Positions 7,655 through 14,779 are shown, counted from the first letter of the stretch. The stretch: 18,966 nt of DNA from VRUG01 sp965372745 (GCA_965372745.1 CBDVDM010000033.1:1-18966), one strand, 5' to 3'. The notes: a model not told the origin generated them from the letters alone. A program made the numbers and translations.

Positions 7655-7675
7655 ATTATAGGGTACAAGCCCTAT
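7655..7675 (-). promoter_or_regulatory. Cupin -10 box overlapped by an inverted repeat
   Basis: A perfect TATAAT on the minus strand (7655-7660); no good -35 box was found. The dyad ATAGGG-6-CCCTAT (7658-7675) overlaps the -10 by three bases and lies just upstream of the divergent promoter, so one repressor could control both genes. Confidence 0.5.
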
Positions 7676-7681
7676 TTCTGA

Positions 7682-7710
7682 TAGAAAAATTCTTTCAAAC
7701 CTGCTATAAA
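7682..7710 (+). promoter_or_regulatory. Candidate promoter of the HD hydrolase gene
   Basis: TAGAAA (7682-7687), 17 bases, TATAAA (7705-7710). The predicted start is near 7717, only a few bases before the ATG at 7721; no Shine-Dalgarno is present, so the mRNA may be almost leaderless. Confidence 0.5.
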
Positions 7711-7720
7711 CTATCACCTT

Positions 7721-8515
7721 ATGGAACAGCTGAAATTAGAACAGTTAAAACAATGGTTCACCGAATATGTCGCCACGTTCTACGGCAGCGACGATTACAT
7801 CAACGCCAATATCAAGTTAAAAGAAGAGCACAGCTACCGTGTCTGCGACGAAATGAGATACCTCACCGACCTGTTCGATTTCGACCCGGACCGGAAACGG
7901 ACAGCGGAATTCATTGCTCTTTTCCACGATATAGGCCGTTTCCCGCAATTCAAAAAATACAGAACCTATAACGACAACAGAACTCAGGACCACTGTCTGA
8001 TGGGCACAGATGTCCTGAAAGAGCACAACATCCTCGATTCAGTCTCACAGCCGGAAAGACTATGCATCGAACAAGCCATACGCTATCATGGCGTTAAGCA
8101 ATTGCCCGATACTCTTGACCACGACTGCCTGCATTTCTGCAAACTCATCAGAGACGCAGACAAAATCGACATCTACTACATTGTCACCGAGTATTACAGA
8201 CAGTATCGGGATGACCCGGGAAATTTCAATATCGAAATCGAATTTCCCGACACACCACAATGCACACCACAAATCGTAGAGGCCGTCCTAAACGAACAGC
8301 GTGTAGATTATTTCGCACTCCGGACATTTAACGACATGAAACTGCTCCAGTTATCATGGGTTTACGACGTCAACTTCGTATCTACCCTCCGGCGTATTAA
8401 GCAGCGACGATTACTCGAACGGGTTCTCGAATTCCTTCCCGATACAGAACAAATCCAAAAGGTCAGCGAAAAAATATTCAATTACGTCGACGCACGCATT
8501 ATCCATGCCGACTAA
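7721..8515 (+). CDS. HD-domain metal-dependent phosphohydrolase
   Basis: 264-residue soluble protein of the HD superfamily. Probable metal ligands in order: His37 (EEHSYRVCDEM), His69-Asp70 (ALFHDIGRFPQF), His91 (QDHCLMG), His123 (IRYHG) and Asp147 (RDADKIDIYY). The pattern is complete, so it should be an active phosphomonoesterase or phosphodiesterase, perhaps on nucleotides; the substrate cannot be read from sequence. The C-terminal 100 residues are helical with no recognised domain. ATG at 7721 is the natural start but lacks a ribosome site; the -10-like TATAAA is 10 bases upstream. purC follows with its own promoter. It is divergent from the cupin gene, which suggests shared control. Confidence 0.88.
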   Translation: MEQLKLEQLKQWFTEYVATFYGSDDYINANIKLKEEHSYRVCDEMRYLTDLFDFDPDRKRTAEFIALFHDIGRFPQFKKYRTYNDNRTQDHCLMGTDVLKEHNILDSVSQPERLCIEQAIRYHGVKQLPDTLDHDCLHFCKLIRDADKIDIYYIVTEYYRQYRDDPGNFNIEIEFPDTPQCTPQIVEAVLNEQRVDYFALRTFNDMKLLQLSWVYDVNFVSTLRRIKQRRLLERVLEFLPDTEQIQKVSEKIFNYVDARIIHAD

Positions 8516-8549
8516 TAACTCCTTTTTTCGTTATTGTTATTTTATAGAC

Positions 8550-8578
8550 TTGACACAGGCCAAAACTGCTTCTAACAT
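8550..8578 (+). promoter_or_regulatory. Promoter of purC
   Basis: Perfect TTGACA (8550-8555), 17 bases, TAACAT (8573-8578; 4/6). The predicted start near 8585 leaves a 31-base leader carrying AAGGA. No purine riboswitch fits in so short a leader. Confidence 0.7.
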
Positions 8579-8615
8579 ATCCCTCGCTTTCAACTTTCAA
8601 ATAAAAGGATTTATC

Positions 8616-9515
8616 ATGGCTGACGTTATTTTACAGACTAATATCGAGGGCACCAATCCTAACAGGGGCAAGGTCCGTGACATCTACGACCTCGGCGACA
8701 GGTTGCTCATCGTTGCGACCGACCGAATCAGCGCCTTCGACGTCATAATGAAAAACGGCATACCGTACAAAGGCATCGTTCTTACCCAGATATCGAAATT
8801 CTGGTTCGATTTCCTTTCCAGCGACATCGAACATCACCTGATTTCCGACGACGTCGCTGATTATCCCGAACCTTTCTGCAACTACGCCGACCAGCTTACC
8901 GGCCGTTCGATGCTCGTTAAAAAAGTCGAGGTACTGCCCGTCGAATGTGTTATCAGAGGCTACCTCGCGGGTTCAGGCTGGAAGGAATACCAGGACAGCG
9001 GTACTGTTTGTGGCCAATCATTGCCTGAGGGTCTTAGACAATGCCAGAAACTTGCCGAACTGATTTTCACTCCTGCTACAAAAGCAGAACTCGGTGAGCA
9101 CGATGAAAATATCAGCTTTGAGATATGTGCTGAAATAATTGGAGCAGACAACGCCAAATACGTACGTGATAAAAGTACATTTATCTTTGAAAAAGCCTCC
9201 GCACACGCTGAAACCAAAGGCATAATACTCGCTGATACAAAATTCGAATGGGGAACAACCGAAGACGGCAAAATCATTTTAATTGATGAGGTACTGACAC
9301 CCGATTCCTCACGTTTTTGGCCAGCTGATAAATACGAAGCCGGAAGAGACCAGGAAAGTTATGACAAACAGTTCGTAAGAAACTATCTCGAATCAATCAA
9401 TTTCGATAAATCCGGTTCCGGTGTCGAACTGCCTGACGATATCACAGCAAATACAGCTGCAAAGTACATTGAGGCCTACGAAAAACTAACAGACCAGAGA
9501 TTTAATTTTTGCTAA
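8616..9515 (+). CDS. purC: Phosphoribosylaminoimidazole-succinocarboxamide synthase (SAICAR synthetase)
   Basis: Joins aspartate to CAIR with ATP to make SAICAR in de novo purine synthesis; cytoplasmic. 299 residues, the longer form similar to the yeast-type enzymes rather than the short (about 240) enterobacterial form. Motifs: NRGKVRDIYDLGDRLLIVAT and DRISAFDV (ATP-binding N-lobe), VECVIRGYLAGSGWKEY, SLPEGL, and GIILADTKFEWG followed by IDEVLTPDSSRFWP. Start: ATG at 8616 with AAGGA 6 bases upstream. The frame is open back to 8505, but that would overlap the HD gene and precede the promoter. No other purine gene lies here. It converges with the DUF6485-type gene, only 4 bp between the stops. 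Confidence 0.97.
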   Translation: MADVILQTNIEGTNPNRGKVRDIYDLGDRLLIVATDRISAFDVIMKNGIPYKGIVLTQISKFWFDFLSSDIEHHLISDDVADYPEPFCNYADQLTGRSMLVKKVEVLPVECVIRGYLAGSGWKEYQDSGTVCGQSLPEGLRQCQKLAELIFTPATKAELGEHDENISFEICAEIIGADNAKYVRDKSTFIFEKASAHAETKGIILADTKFEWGTTEDGKIILIDEVLTPDSSRFWPADKYEAGRDQESYDKQFVRNYLESINFDKSGSGVELPDDITANTAAKYIEAYEKLTDQRFNFC

Positions 9516-9519
9516 TTAG

Positions 9520-9711
9520 TTAAAGATTCCAGGCTCTTGCGAAGGCCTTGAAACTGCGGTCATAAGTTTTCTCCACGTCATCGGGGAAGCAGCAGCCGGG
9601 TAGCTCTTTTGCAGCCAGGTGAGACCTTAAACAATCACAGCACACCCCCTTTTTGCTACACGGGTATGTGCAATTACATATCTCTAAATTTTGCTCCTTT
9701 TTACATTCCAT
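9520..9711 (-). CDS. Small Cys-rich DUF6485-type protein
   Basis: 63-residue protein with nine cysteines. From memory it matches the DUF6485 family: NLEICNCTYPCSKKGVCCDC, then HLAAKELPGCCFP and VEKTYDRSFKAFARA. The C-x-C-x3-C and C-C-x-C spacing suggests a metal site (zinc or Fe-S); function unknown. Start: ATG at 9709-9711 (MECKKEQ); TTG two codons earlier is possible. The ribosome site is weak (AGG, 7 bases). It lies 45 bp behind leuB on the same strand with no terminator or promoter seen between, so it may be the last gene of the leucine transcript. Confidence 0.8.
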   Translation of the reverse strand: MECKKEQNLEICNCTYPCSKKGVCCDCLRSHLAAKELPGCCFPDDVEKTYDRSFKAFARAWNL

Positions 9712-9756
9712 AATCAAACCTGAGTATCTCGAATTCTTCAGTTACTTTGATTTCTA

Positions 9757-10845
9757 CTATTCAGCTACCTTTTCAGCAACAAGGTCGCCAACCTGATTAG
9801 TGGAATATCCCATCTTGCCCGCCGCCAGTGACTTTAATTTGTTGGCAGTGATAAATTTAACCGCCTCTTCAATCTTGCCACCTGCCTTTTCTTCACCTAA
9901 CGTCTCAAGCATCATCTGCGCCGCACAAATCGCTGCCAATGGGTTAATCACGCCCTGACCCGTATATTTCGGAGCACTTCCGCCGATTGGCTCGAACATA
10001 CTCACACCTTCCGGATTAATATTACCGCCGGCGGCAATGCCCATTCCGCCCTGCGTTATCGCACCGAGGTCGGTAATGATGTCACCGAACATATTGCCCG
10101 TAACAATCACATCGAACCACTCAGGGTTCTTAATCATCCACATACAGGTCGCATCGACATGATAATAATCCCTGCGAATATCTGGATATTCCTTTTCGCC
10201 CATTTCGTGAAACGCTCTTTCCCACAGGTCATACAAATAAGTCAGCACATTCGTCTTGCCGCAAAGTGCCAGCGTGTTTTCCTTACCGACACCGCGTGAC
10301 TTTTTGCCATGTTTTTTTGCATACTCGAAGGCATACTTCAAACACCTGTCAACCTGGAACCGGTTATAGACCGCCGATTGAACTGCCACTTCATGAGGCG
10401 AGCCTTTCATGGAGATACCGCCCGTGCCGGTATAAAGATCGCCGGTATTTTCACGCACTACTACATAATCAATATCTTCAGGCCCCTTATCTTTTAACGG
10501 TGTCTCTACTCCCGGAAAAAGTCTTACAGGCCTTAAGTTAATATACTGGTCAAGCGCAAAACGAGCCTTAAGCAGTATCCCTTTTTCCAGGATACCGGGC
10601 GCAACATCAGGATGACCAATTGCACCGAGTAAAATAGAATCGAATTTGCGAAGCTCTTCAACTGCGCTGTCAGGCAGCGTTTCGCCTGTTCTTTTATATC
10701 TTTCACCGCCGAAATCAAACTCGGTCAAATCAACACCGAATCCGAACTTCTCAGCTGCAACCTTTAAAACCTTAACTGCCTCCGCCGTTACTTCCGGCCC
10801 GGTCCCGTCACCAGGCATCACCGCTATATTGTAAGTCTTTCCCAC
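9757..10845 (-). CDS. leuB: 3-isopropylmalate dehydrogenase
   Basis: NAD-dependent beta-decarboxylating dehydrogenase, 362 residues, oxidising 3-isopropylmalate to 2-ketoisocaproate in leucine synthesis. Seen: VMPGDGTGPEV near the N-terminus, substrate arginines in LLKARFALDQYINLRPVRLF, the specificity segment RENTGDLYTG (131-140), the metal/substrate region YYHVDATCMW, VTGNMFGDIITDLG, and EPIGGSAPKYTGQGVINPLA. The RENTG form of the specificity loop is nearer to isocitrate/homoisocitrate-type enzymes than to classic LeuB (ELTGGIYFG), so the name rests mainly on its place behind leuA, leuC and leuD. Start: GTG at 10843-10845 with AAGGAG about 8 bases upstream. 25 bp from leuD. Confidence 0.92.
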   Translation of the reverse strand: MGKTYNIAVMPGDGTGPEVTAEAVKVLKVAAEKFGFGVDLTEFDFGGERYKRTGETLPDSAVEELRKFDSILLGAIGHPDVAPGILEKGILLKARFALDQYINLRPVRLFPGVETPLKDKGPEDIDYVVVRENTGDLYTGTGGISMKGSPHEVAVQSAVYNRFQVDRCLKYAFEYAKKHGKKSRGVGKENTLALCGKTNVLTYLYDLWERAFHEMGEKEYPDIRRDYYHVDATCMWMIKNPEWFDVIVTGNMFGDIITDLGAITQGGMGIAAGGNINPEGVSMFEPIGGSAPKYTGQGVINPLAAICAAQMMLETLGEEKAGGKIEEAVKFITANKLKSLAAGKMGYSTNQVGDLVAEKVAE

Positions 10846-10870
10846 GTCTAATTCTCCTTGTCGTAAAAAT

Positions 10871-11353
10871 TTATATATTTTTTGTTATGTGATTCAACAA
10901 TCCGCCGTCATTGATTATTTCAAGTGCAAAATCAGGCAGCGGCTTAAACTCAATATCAGTACCACTTGTCACATTTTTAATCAAGCCGTTTTTGAAATCT
11001 ATTTCAATCTCATCGCCGTCATTGATTTTTTCAACAGCTTCTGCCGATTCTATCAGATAGAACCCGCAGTTTATCGCATTACGATAGAAAATCCTCGCAA
11101 AAGTTTTTGCTATCACAGCCTGCACCTTAGCACCGCGAATTGCCCATATCGCATGTTCACGACTTGAGCCGCAACCGAAATCTTCACCCGCTACGATAAC
11201 ATCACCGGCCTTTACCTTGCTGACAAACTCTGTGTCCATATCTTCCATACAATGTTTCGCTAATTCAGCCTCGTCGTCAGTATTCAGATACCTCGCCGGA
11301 ATTATCTCGTCTGTATTGATATGGTCTCTTTTATATACATGTGCAATCGACAT
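10871..11353 (-). CDS. leuD: 3-isopropylmalate dehydratase small subunit
   Basis: Small swivel subunit of isopropylmalate isomerase; pairs with LeuC to convert 2- to 3-isopropylmalate. 160 residues, the short archaeal-type/LeuD2 form rather than the roughly 200-residue enterobacterial form. Motifs: NTDEIIPARYL near the N-terminus, AGEDFGCGSSREHA (about 56-68, substrate-binding loop), AVIAKTFARIFYRNAINCGF. Start: ATG at 11351-11353 with GAGGA upstream. It lies 93 bp behind leuC across a heptamer-repeat gap, and 25 bp before leuB. Confidence 0.95.
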   Translation of the reverse strand: MSIAHVYKRDHINTDEIIPARYLNTDDEAELAKHCMEDMDTEFVSKVKAGDVIVAGEDFGCGSSREHAIWAIRGAKVQAVIAKTFARIFYRNAINCGFYLIESAEAVEKINDGDEIEIDFKNGLIKNVTSGTDIEFKPLPDFALEIINDGGLLNHITKNI

Positions 11354-11411
11354 AATTATTCCTCTTAAATTTCTAACTGTTTTGTATTTTGTTTTTCTGT
11401 CATTTGAATTT

Positions 11412-11442
11412 GTTTAGTATTTAGATATTAGGATTTAGGATT
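11412..11442. repeat. Degenerate heptamer array between leuC and leuD
   Basis: Four adjoining 7-bp units, TTTAGTA, TTTAGAT, ATTAGGA, TTTAGGA, then TTT. It sits in the transcribed gap of the leucine operon and resembles the 7-bp arrays at 14542-14926. Confidence 0.6.
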
Positions 11443-11446
11443 TTTC

Positions 11447-12709
11447 TTATAGGTATTTCCTTGGATCTGTGAGTTTTCCTTCAACTGCACTTGCCGCTGC
11501 CGTTGCAGGACTCGCCAGGTACACTTCACTTTTCGGATGTCCCATCCGACCGACGAAGTTCCTGTTCGTAGTGCTCACGCACTTTTCACCAGCTGCGAGT
11601 ATTCCCATAAACCCGCCCAGACACGCCCCGCACGTCGGCGCACTAATCACACAGCCGGCATCATAAAATACATCGAACAGTTTTTCATCGTTCGCCTGCT
11701 TCCATATTTCAGGCGTCGCAGGGACGACTATTGTGCGAATAGCAACCTGTCTGCCTTTAAGTATCTTCGCTGCGATTCTTAAATCCTCAATCCTTCCATT
11801 CGTACAACTGCCGATATACGCCTGGTCCATTTTTTTGCCGGCACATTTCCCAATCGATACTCCGCCGCTCGGAAGATGAGGTATAGCTACCATCGGCTCT
11901 AATCTCGAGCAATCGAACTCTTCTACCGATTCGTATTCAGCGTCACTGTCAGATTCAAAAACTGTATAGTCTTTTTTATCTTTCAGATGCTCGCCGAGAT
12001 ATCCTTTTGTTATATCGTCGAATCCGATGACGCCGTTTTTGGCGCCGGCTTCTATCGCCATGTTTGTGATAGTCATCCGAGCTTCCATACTCATATCCGC
12101 TAATGCCGGCCCGACAAATTCCATCGCTTTATAAAGCGCACCATCCGTGCCTATCCGCGCAATCACCGCTAAGATTACATCTTTGCTGTAGACTCCTTTG
12201 CTTAATTTACCGTTCAGCACAAACTTTATCGACGCCGGCACCTTAAACCAAAGCTGGCCTGTAGCTATTGCCGCCGCCAAATCCGTCGAGCCGACACCCG
12301 TACTAAAAGCTCCAAACGCACCGTAAGTACAGGTATGCGAGTCACCGCCGACAATCACCTCGCCAGGCCTGATATGACCCTGTTCCGGCAGCAGCGCATG
12401 ACATACGCCTGCCCTGCCGATTTTGTAATAGTATTTTATATTTTGACGCCTTGCCCATTCGTCAAGCCGTTTATGAAGCTCTGCACTTTTAATATCCTTT
12501 GCAGGCTGAAAATGGTCAGGTGTTACAACGATTTTCTCGGTGTCAAAGACCTTATCGATTCCTTTTTCAACAAGCATCGATATAGCCGGCGGTGTCGTAA
12601 CATCGTGACACATCACAACATCGATATTCGCATCTATCAGCTCACCGACAGCCACTTTATCTTTGCCCGCCGCTCTTGCTAATATCTTTTCCGTTATTGT
12701 TGCTCCCAT
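11447..12709 (-). CDS. leuC: 3-isopropylmalate dehydratase large subunit
   Basis: Aconitase-family [4Fe-4S] subunit of isopropylmalate isomerase, partner of LeuD. 420 residues, the short archaeal/homoaconitase-like form (the enterobacterial enzyme has about 465). Cluster ligands are visible: Cys302 in IGSCTNGR, and Cys360/Cys363 in SAPTCGACLGG. Substrate and core motifs: VMCHDVTTPPA, TPDHFQPAKD, GGDSHTCTYGAFGAF, GVGSTDLAAA, TTNRNFVGRMGH. Start: ATG at 12707-12709 with AGAGG 8 bases upstream; 29 bp behind leuA. Confidence 0.96.
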   Translation of the reverse strand: MGATITEKILARAAGKDKVAVGELIDANIDVVMCHDVTTPPAISMLVEKGIDKVFDTEKIVVTPDHFQPAKDIKSAELHKRLDEWARRQNIKYYYKIGRAGVCHALLPEQGHIRPGEVIVGGDSHTCTYGAFGAFSTGVGSTDLAAAIATGQLWFKVPASIKFVLNGKLSKGVYSKDVILAVIARIGTDGALYKAMEFVGPALADMSMEARMTITNMAIEAGAKNGVIGFDDITKGYLGEHLKDKKDYTVFESDSDAEYESVEEFDCSRLEPMVAIPHLPSGGVSIGKCAGKKMDQAYIGSCTNGRIEDLRIAAKILKGRQVAIRTIVVPATPEIWKQANDEKLFDVFYDAGCVISAPTCGACLGGFMGILAAGEKCVSTTNRNFVGRMGHPKSEVYLASPATAAASAVEGKLTDPRKYL

Positions 12710-12738
12710 ATTATCAACCTCTATAACTAAAAACTAAT

Positions 12739-14298
12739 TTACAGTTCTGCTTTAATCTCCGGTTCGTCATCTTTCTTTGTAGCGACCATCCTGTTAATAG
12801 CATCGACATAGGCTTTGGCGGAGGCCTCGATAATATCCGTCGAGATACCTCTGCCTATATAAATCCTGCCGTCATCGGTTATCTTCACTGTCGCCTCACC
12901 GAGCGCCTCTTTACCTTTTGTTACCGCCCGTATCGTATAGTTTTCCAGCTTCGGCGATAGTCCGGTCGCTTTTCTTATCGCCTCATAAGCAGCATCTACA
13001 GGCCCGTCACCGGTAGCCTGGGCATCTATGATTTTATCTTCAGTTTTTATTTTCACTACTGCCTTCGGCGCTTCTTTGGTATCGATAACCACGTGCAGAT
13101 GTATCAGCCGATACGTATGTTCGACAACGTGAATCTCGTCATTGATCAAGGCAGCGATATCTTCATCGAAGACCTCTTTTTTCTTGTCAGCTATTTCCAG
13201 AAATCTTTCATACGCCCGCTCAAGTTCAGCTTCGGTCAGTTTAAATCCCAGATGTTTACACCTGTCGACAAAACCGTGTCTGCCGGTATGCCTGCCTAAA
13301 ACCATTCGCGAGCCGCCCAGCCCGATTGTCTCCGGTGTCATAATTTCATATGTTGTACGTTCTTTTAAAAGCCCGTCTACATGAACGCCGGCTTCATGCG
13401 CAAAGGCATTTGCACCGACAATCGCCTTGTTAGGCTGAATGACAAATCCTGTCAGCTGCGAAACCATCTGGCTTGTCCGGTGTATCTCTTCGGTTTTAAT
13501 GCTCAGCAGTTTCGCTCTATCGACATCTTTACCGAAAAAATCACTTCGTGTGTGTATAGCCATCACAATTTCTTCAAGAGCGGCATTGCCCGCGCGCTCG
13601 CCCAGACCGTTTACCGCGCATTCAACCTGACGGGCGCCGTTTCTAATGCCAGCTAATGAATTCGCAACAGCCATACCGAGGTCATTATGACAATGCGTAC
13701 TTATGATGCAGTTATCAATACCTTTTACTTTTGCTTTTAATTCTGCGATTATCTGGCCGTACTCATACGGAAGGATATAGCCGACGGTATCTGGAATATT
13801 CAACGTTGTAGCACCGGCTTCCACGACGGCTGAAAGTATCTCGAGCAAAAACGGCATTTCGCTTCTGCAGGCGTCTTCCGGCGAAAATTCTACATCGTCG
13901 GTAAAGGTCTTTGCGAATTTGACAGCTGCAACCGCCATTTTCAAAACCTCATCAGGGGTTTTCTTTAATTTGTGCTCCATGTGAATCGGCGAAGTTGCGA
14001 TGAATGTATGGATTCGCTTTTTCTCAGCTGAAACAAGAGCATTGGCGGCGGCTTCGATATCTTTTTCATGCGCGCGTGCCAGACCTGCAATAATCGGGCC
14101 TGAGACCTCATTAGCTACGATTTTTGTGGCTTCAAACTGCGCCGGCGACGATACCGGAAAACCGGCTTCGATAATGTCAACGCCTAAAATCGCAAGCTGA
14201 TGCGCAATTTCAAGCTTTTCAGTAATTGAAAGCGAGGCGCCCGGAGATTGCTCGCCGTCACGTAATGTAGTGTCGAATATGATAATTTTGTCTGACAT
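12739..14298 (-). CDS. leuA: 2-isopropylmalate synthase
   Basis: Condenses 2-ketoisovalerate with acetyl-CoA, the committed step of leucine synthesis and normally feedback-inhibited by leucine. 519 residues. The DRE-TIM barrel begins at once with FDTTLRDGEQSPGASL (Arg12, Asp13), carries the metal-binding ISTHCHNDLGMA (His202, His204), NGLGERAGNAALEEIV, and HEAGVHVDGLLK in the linker. The C-terminal third (about 370-510, with ATGDGPVDAAYEAI and GRGISTDIIEASAKAYVDAI) is the LeuA allosteric domain, complete here, so leucine inhibition is expected. Start: ATG at 14296-14298 with GGAG 8 bases upstream; that site is in a small hairpin (14309-14321). First enzyme gene of leuACDB, behind the leader peptide leuL. 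Confidence 0.97.
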   Translation of the reverse strand: MSDKIIIFDTTLRDGEQSPGASLSITEKLEIAHQLAILGVDIIEAGFPVSSPAQFEATKIVANEVSGPIIAGLARAHEKDIEAAANALVSAEKKRIHTFIATSPIHMEHKLKKTPDEVLKMAVAAVKFAKTFTDDVEFSPEDACRSEMPFLLEILSAVVEAGATTLNIPDTVGYILPYEYGQIIAELKAKVKGIDNCIISTHCHNDLGMAVANSLAGIRNGARQVECAVNGLGERAGNAALEEIVMAIHTRSDFFGKDVDRAKLLSIKTEEIHRTSQMVSQLTGFVIQPNKAIVGANAFAHEAGVHVDGLLKERTTYEIMTPETIGLGGSRMVLGRHTGRHGFVDRCKHLGFKLTEAELERAYERFLEIADKKKEVFDEDIAALINDEIHVVEHTYRLIHLHVVIDTKEAPKAVVKIKTEDKIIDAQATGDGPVDAAYEAIRKATGLSPKLENYTIRAVTKGKEALGEATVKITDDGRIYIGRGISTDIIEASAKAYVDAINRMVATKKDDEPEIKAEL

Positions 14299-14306
14299 TT
14301 GCTTAA

Positions 14307-14366
14307 CTCCAAATTATTTGGCTATATAAACTTAACGCATTATTATGCGCAAAAACAGACCAAATT
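14307..14366 (-). promoter_or_regulatory. Leader segment with alternative pairings around the leuA ribosome site
   Basis: On the transcript, ATTTGG (14309-14314) runs into the leuA Shine-Dalgarno GGAG and is complementary to CCAAAT (14316-14321) just before it. CCAAAT can pair instead with an upstream AATTTGG (14360-14366). Between them lies a hairpin CGCAT-AATA-ATGCG (14336-14349). The pairings seen are short and mutually exclusive; regulation through them is inference. Confidence 0.4.
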
Positions 14367-14414
14367 GCTATTTATTTAAACGAAAACAGGGTTTTTTTGA
14401 ATATGTAAAGGAGT

Positions 14415-14498
14415 TTATGCGCCTAAGAGGCGCAAGAGCAGGTTGGCCAGCGGTAATGAGCTGTCAGGAATTGAACGAAATGTGTTGTTTTTAGCCAT
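14415..14498 (-). CDS. leuL: Leucine-operon leader peptide
   Basis: 27-residue reading frame from ATG (14496-14498) to TAA (14415-14417), 116 bp ahead of leuA. The C-terminal half reads LPLANLLLRLLGA: seven Leu among the last 13 residues, using the codons TTA, CTG, CTG, CTC, TTG, CTC, TTA. Such a frame upstream of leuA is the hallmark of ribosome-mediated control: scarce Leu-tRNA stalls the ribosome on the Leu run and alters RNA folding. A TATAAT box ends 7 bases before the ATG, so transcription should begin at or beside the A of ATG; there is no Shine-Dalgarno. A leaderless leader peptide is known for amino-acid operons of actinobacteria. A strong hairpin (14418-14434) covers the last five codons. 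No classical T-tract terminator was found behind it, so the output step (attenuation, Rho or translation) is open. Confidence 0.8.
   Translation of the reverse strand: MAKNNTFRSIPDSSLPLANLLLRLLGA
14418..14434 (-). promoter_or_regulatory. Hairpin over the end of leuL
   Basis: TGCGCCT, 3-base loop, AGGCGCA: a perfect 7-bp GC-rich stem covering codons 23-27 of leuL. A ribosome stalled on Leu20-Leu22 would block its 5' arm and free GCGCA to pair with TGCGC at 14347-14351. Confidence 0.6.
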
Positions 14499-14505
14499 GT
14501 AAGGT

Positions 14506-14533
14506 ATTATAGCGACAAAACTTGAATAAGCAA
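14506..14533 (-). promoter_or_regulatory. Promoter of the leucine operon
   Basis: On the minus strand TTGCTT (14528-14533), 16 bases, perfect TATAAT (14506-14511). The -10 is 7 bases from the leuL ATG, so the predicted +1 is the start codon itself. Confidence 0.65.
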
Positions 14534-14541
14534 ATAAAAAA

Positions 14542-14556
14542 TCGTATGTCGTATGT
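14542..14556. repeat. Short CGTATGT heptamer repeat
   Basis: Two exact CGTATGT units in tandem followed by a partial third. It lies just upstream of the leucine promoter and is one of several 7-bp arrays in this gap. Confidence 0.5.
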
Positions 14557-14585
14557 TGTACAATAGTAGGGGATTAACTGATTAT

Positions 14586-14620
14586 TTACTATTTACTATT
14601 TACTATTGTCTATTGACTAT
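14586..14620. repeat. Heptamer tandem array (TTACTAT)
   Basis: Five contiguous 7-bp units: TTACTAT three times, then TGTCTAT and TGACTAT. A related array runs the other way at 14907-14926, so the pair flanks the phased A-tract zone. Confidence 0.75.
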
Positions 14621-14673
14621 TGTGGTTAGGGGGGATAGGGGATTTGGGCGCGATTGTTTGCGCAAGTTGGTCG

Positions 14674-14779
14674 AAAACAGGTGTAAAAAGTGCACAAAAA
14701 TGAACAAAAATTCGCATAAATTTGCATAAATTTACACAAAAGTGCATCAAAATGTACCAAAAATGACAAAGTTGAAAAA
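14674..14779. other. Helically phased A-tracts, predicted intrinsic DNA bend
   Basis: Runs of 3-5 A begin at 14674, 14685, 14696, 14706, 14718, 14728, 14738, 14749, 14759, 14768 and 14775. The first ten are 9-12 bases apart, close to one helical turn, all on the same strand. A-tracts in phase are the established cause of static DNA curvature, so this should be a strong bend. The minus-strand frame through it (14610-14825) is a Phe/His/Cys-rich by-product of the repeat and is not called. Next to it lie a CGCGC-TT-GCGCG dyad (14780-14791) and TTGAAAA/TTTTCAA arms (14797-14825). Confidence 0.65.

Noticed and set aside
8514..8535. AATAAC/GTTATT arms as terminator of the HD gene
   Set aside because: Weak stem with the T run in the loop, not after it.
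8505..8615. 37-codon extension of purC
   Set aside because: Overlaps the HD gene, precedes the purC promoter and AAGGA site, and adds residues foreign to the family.
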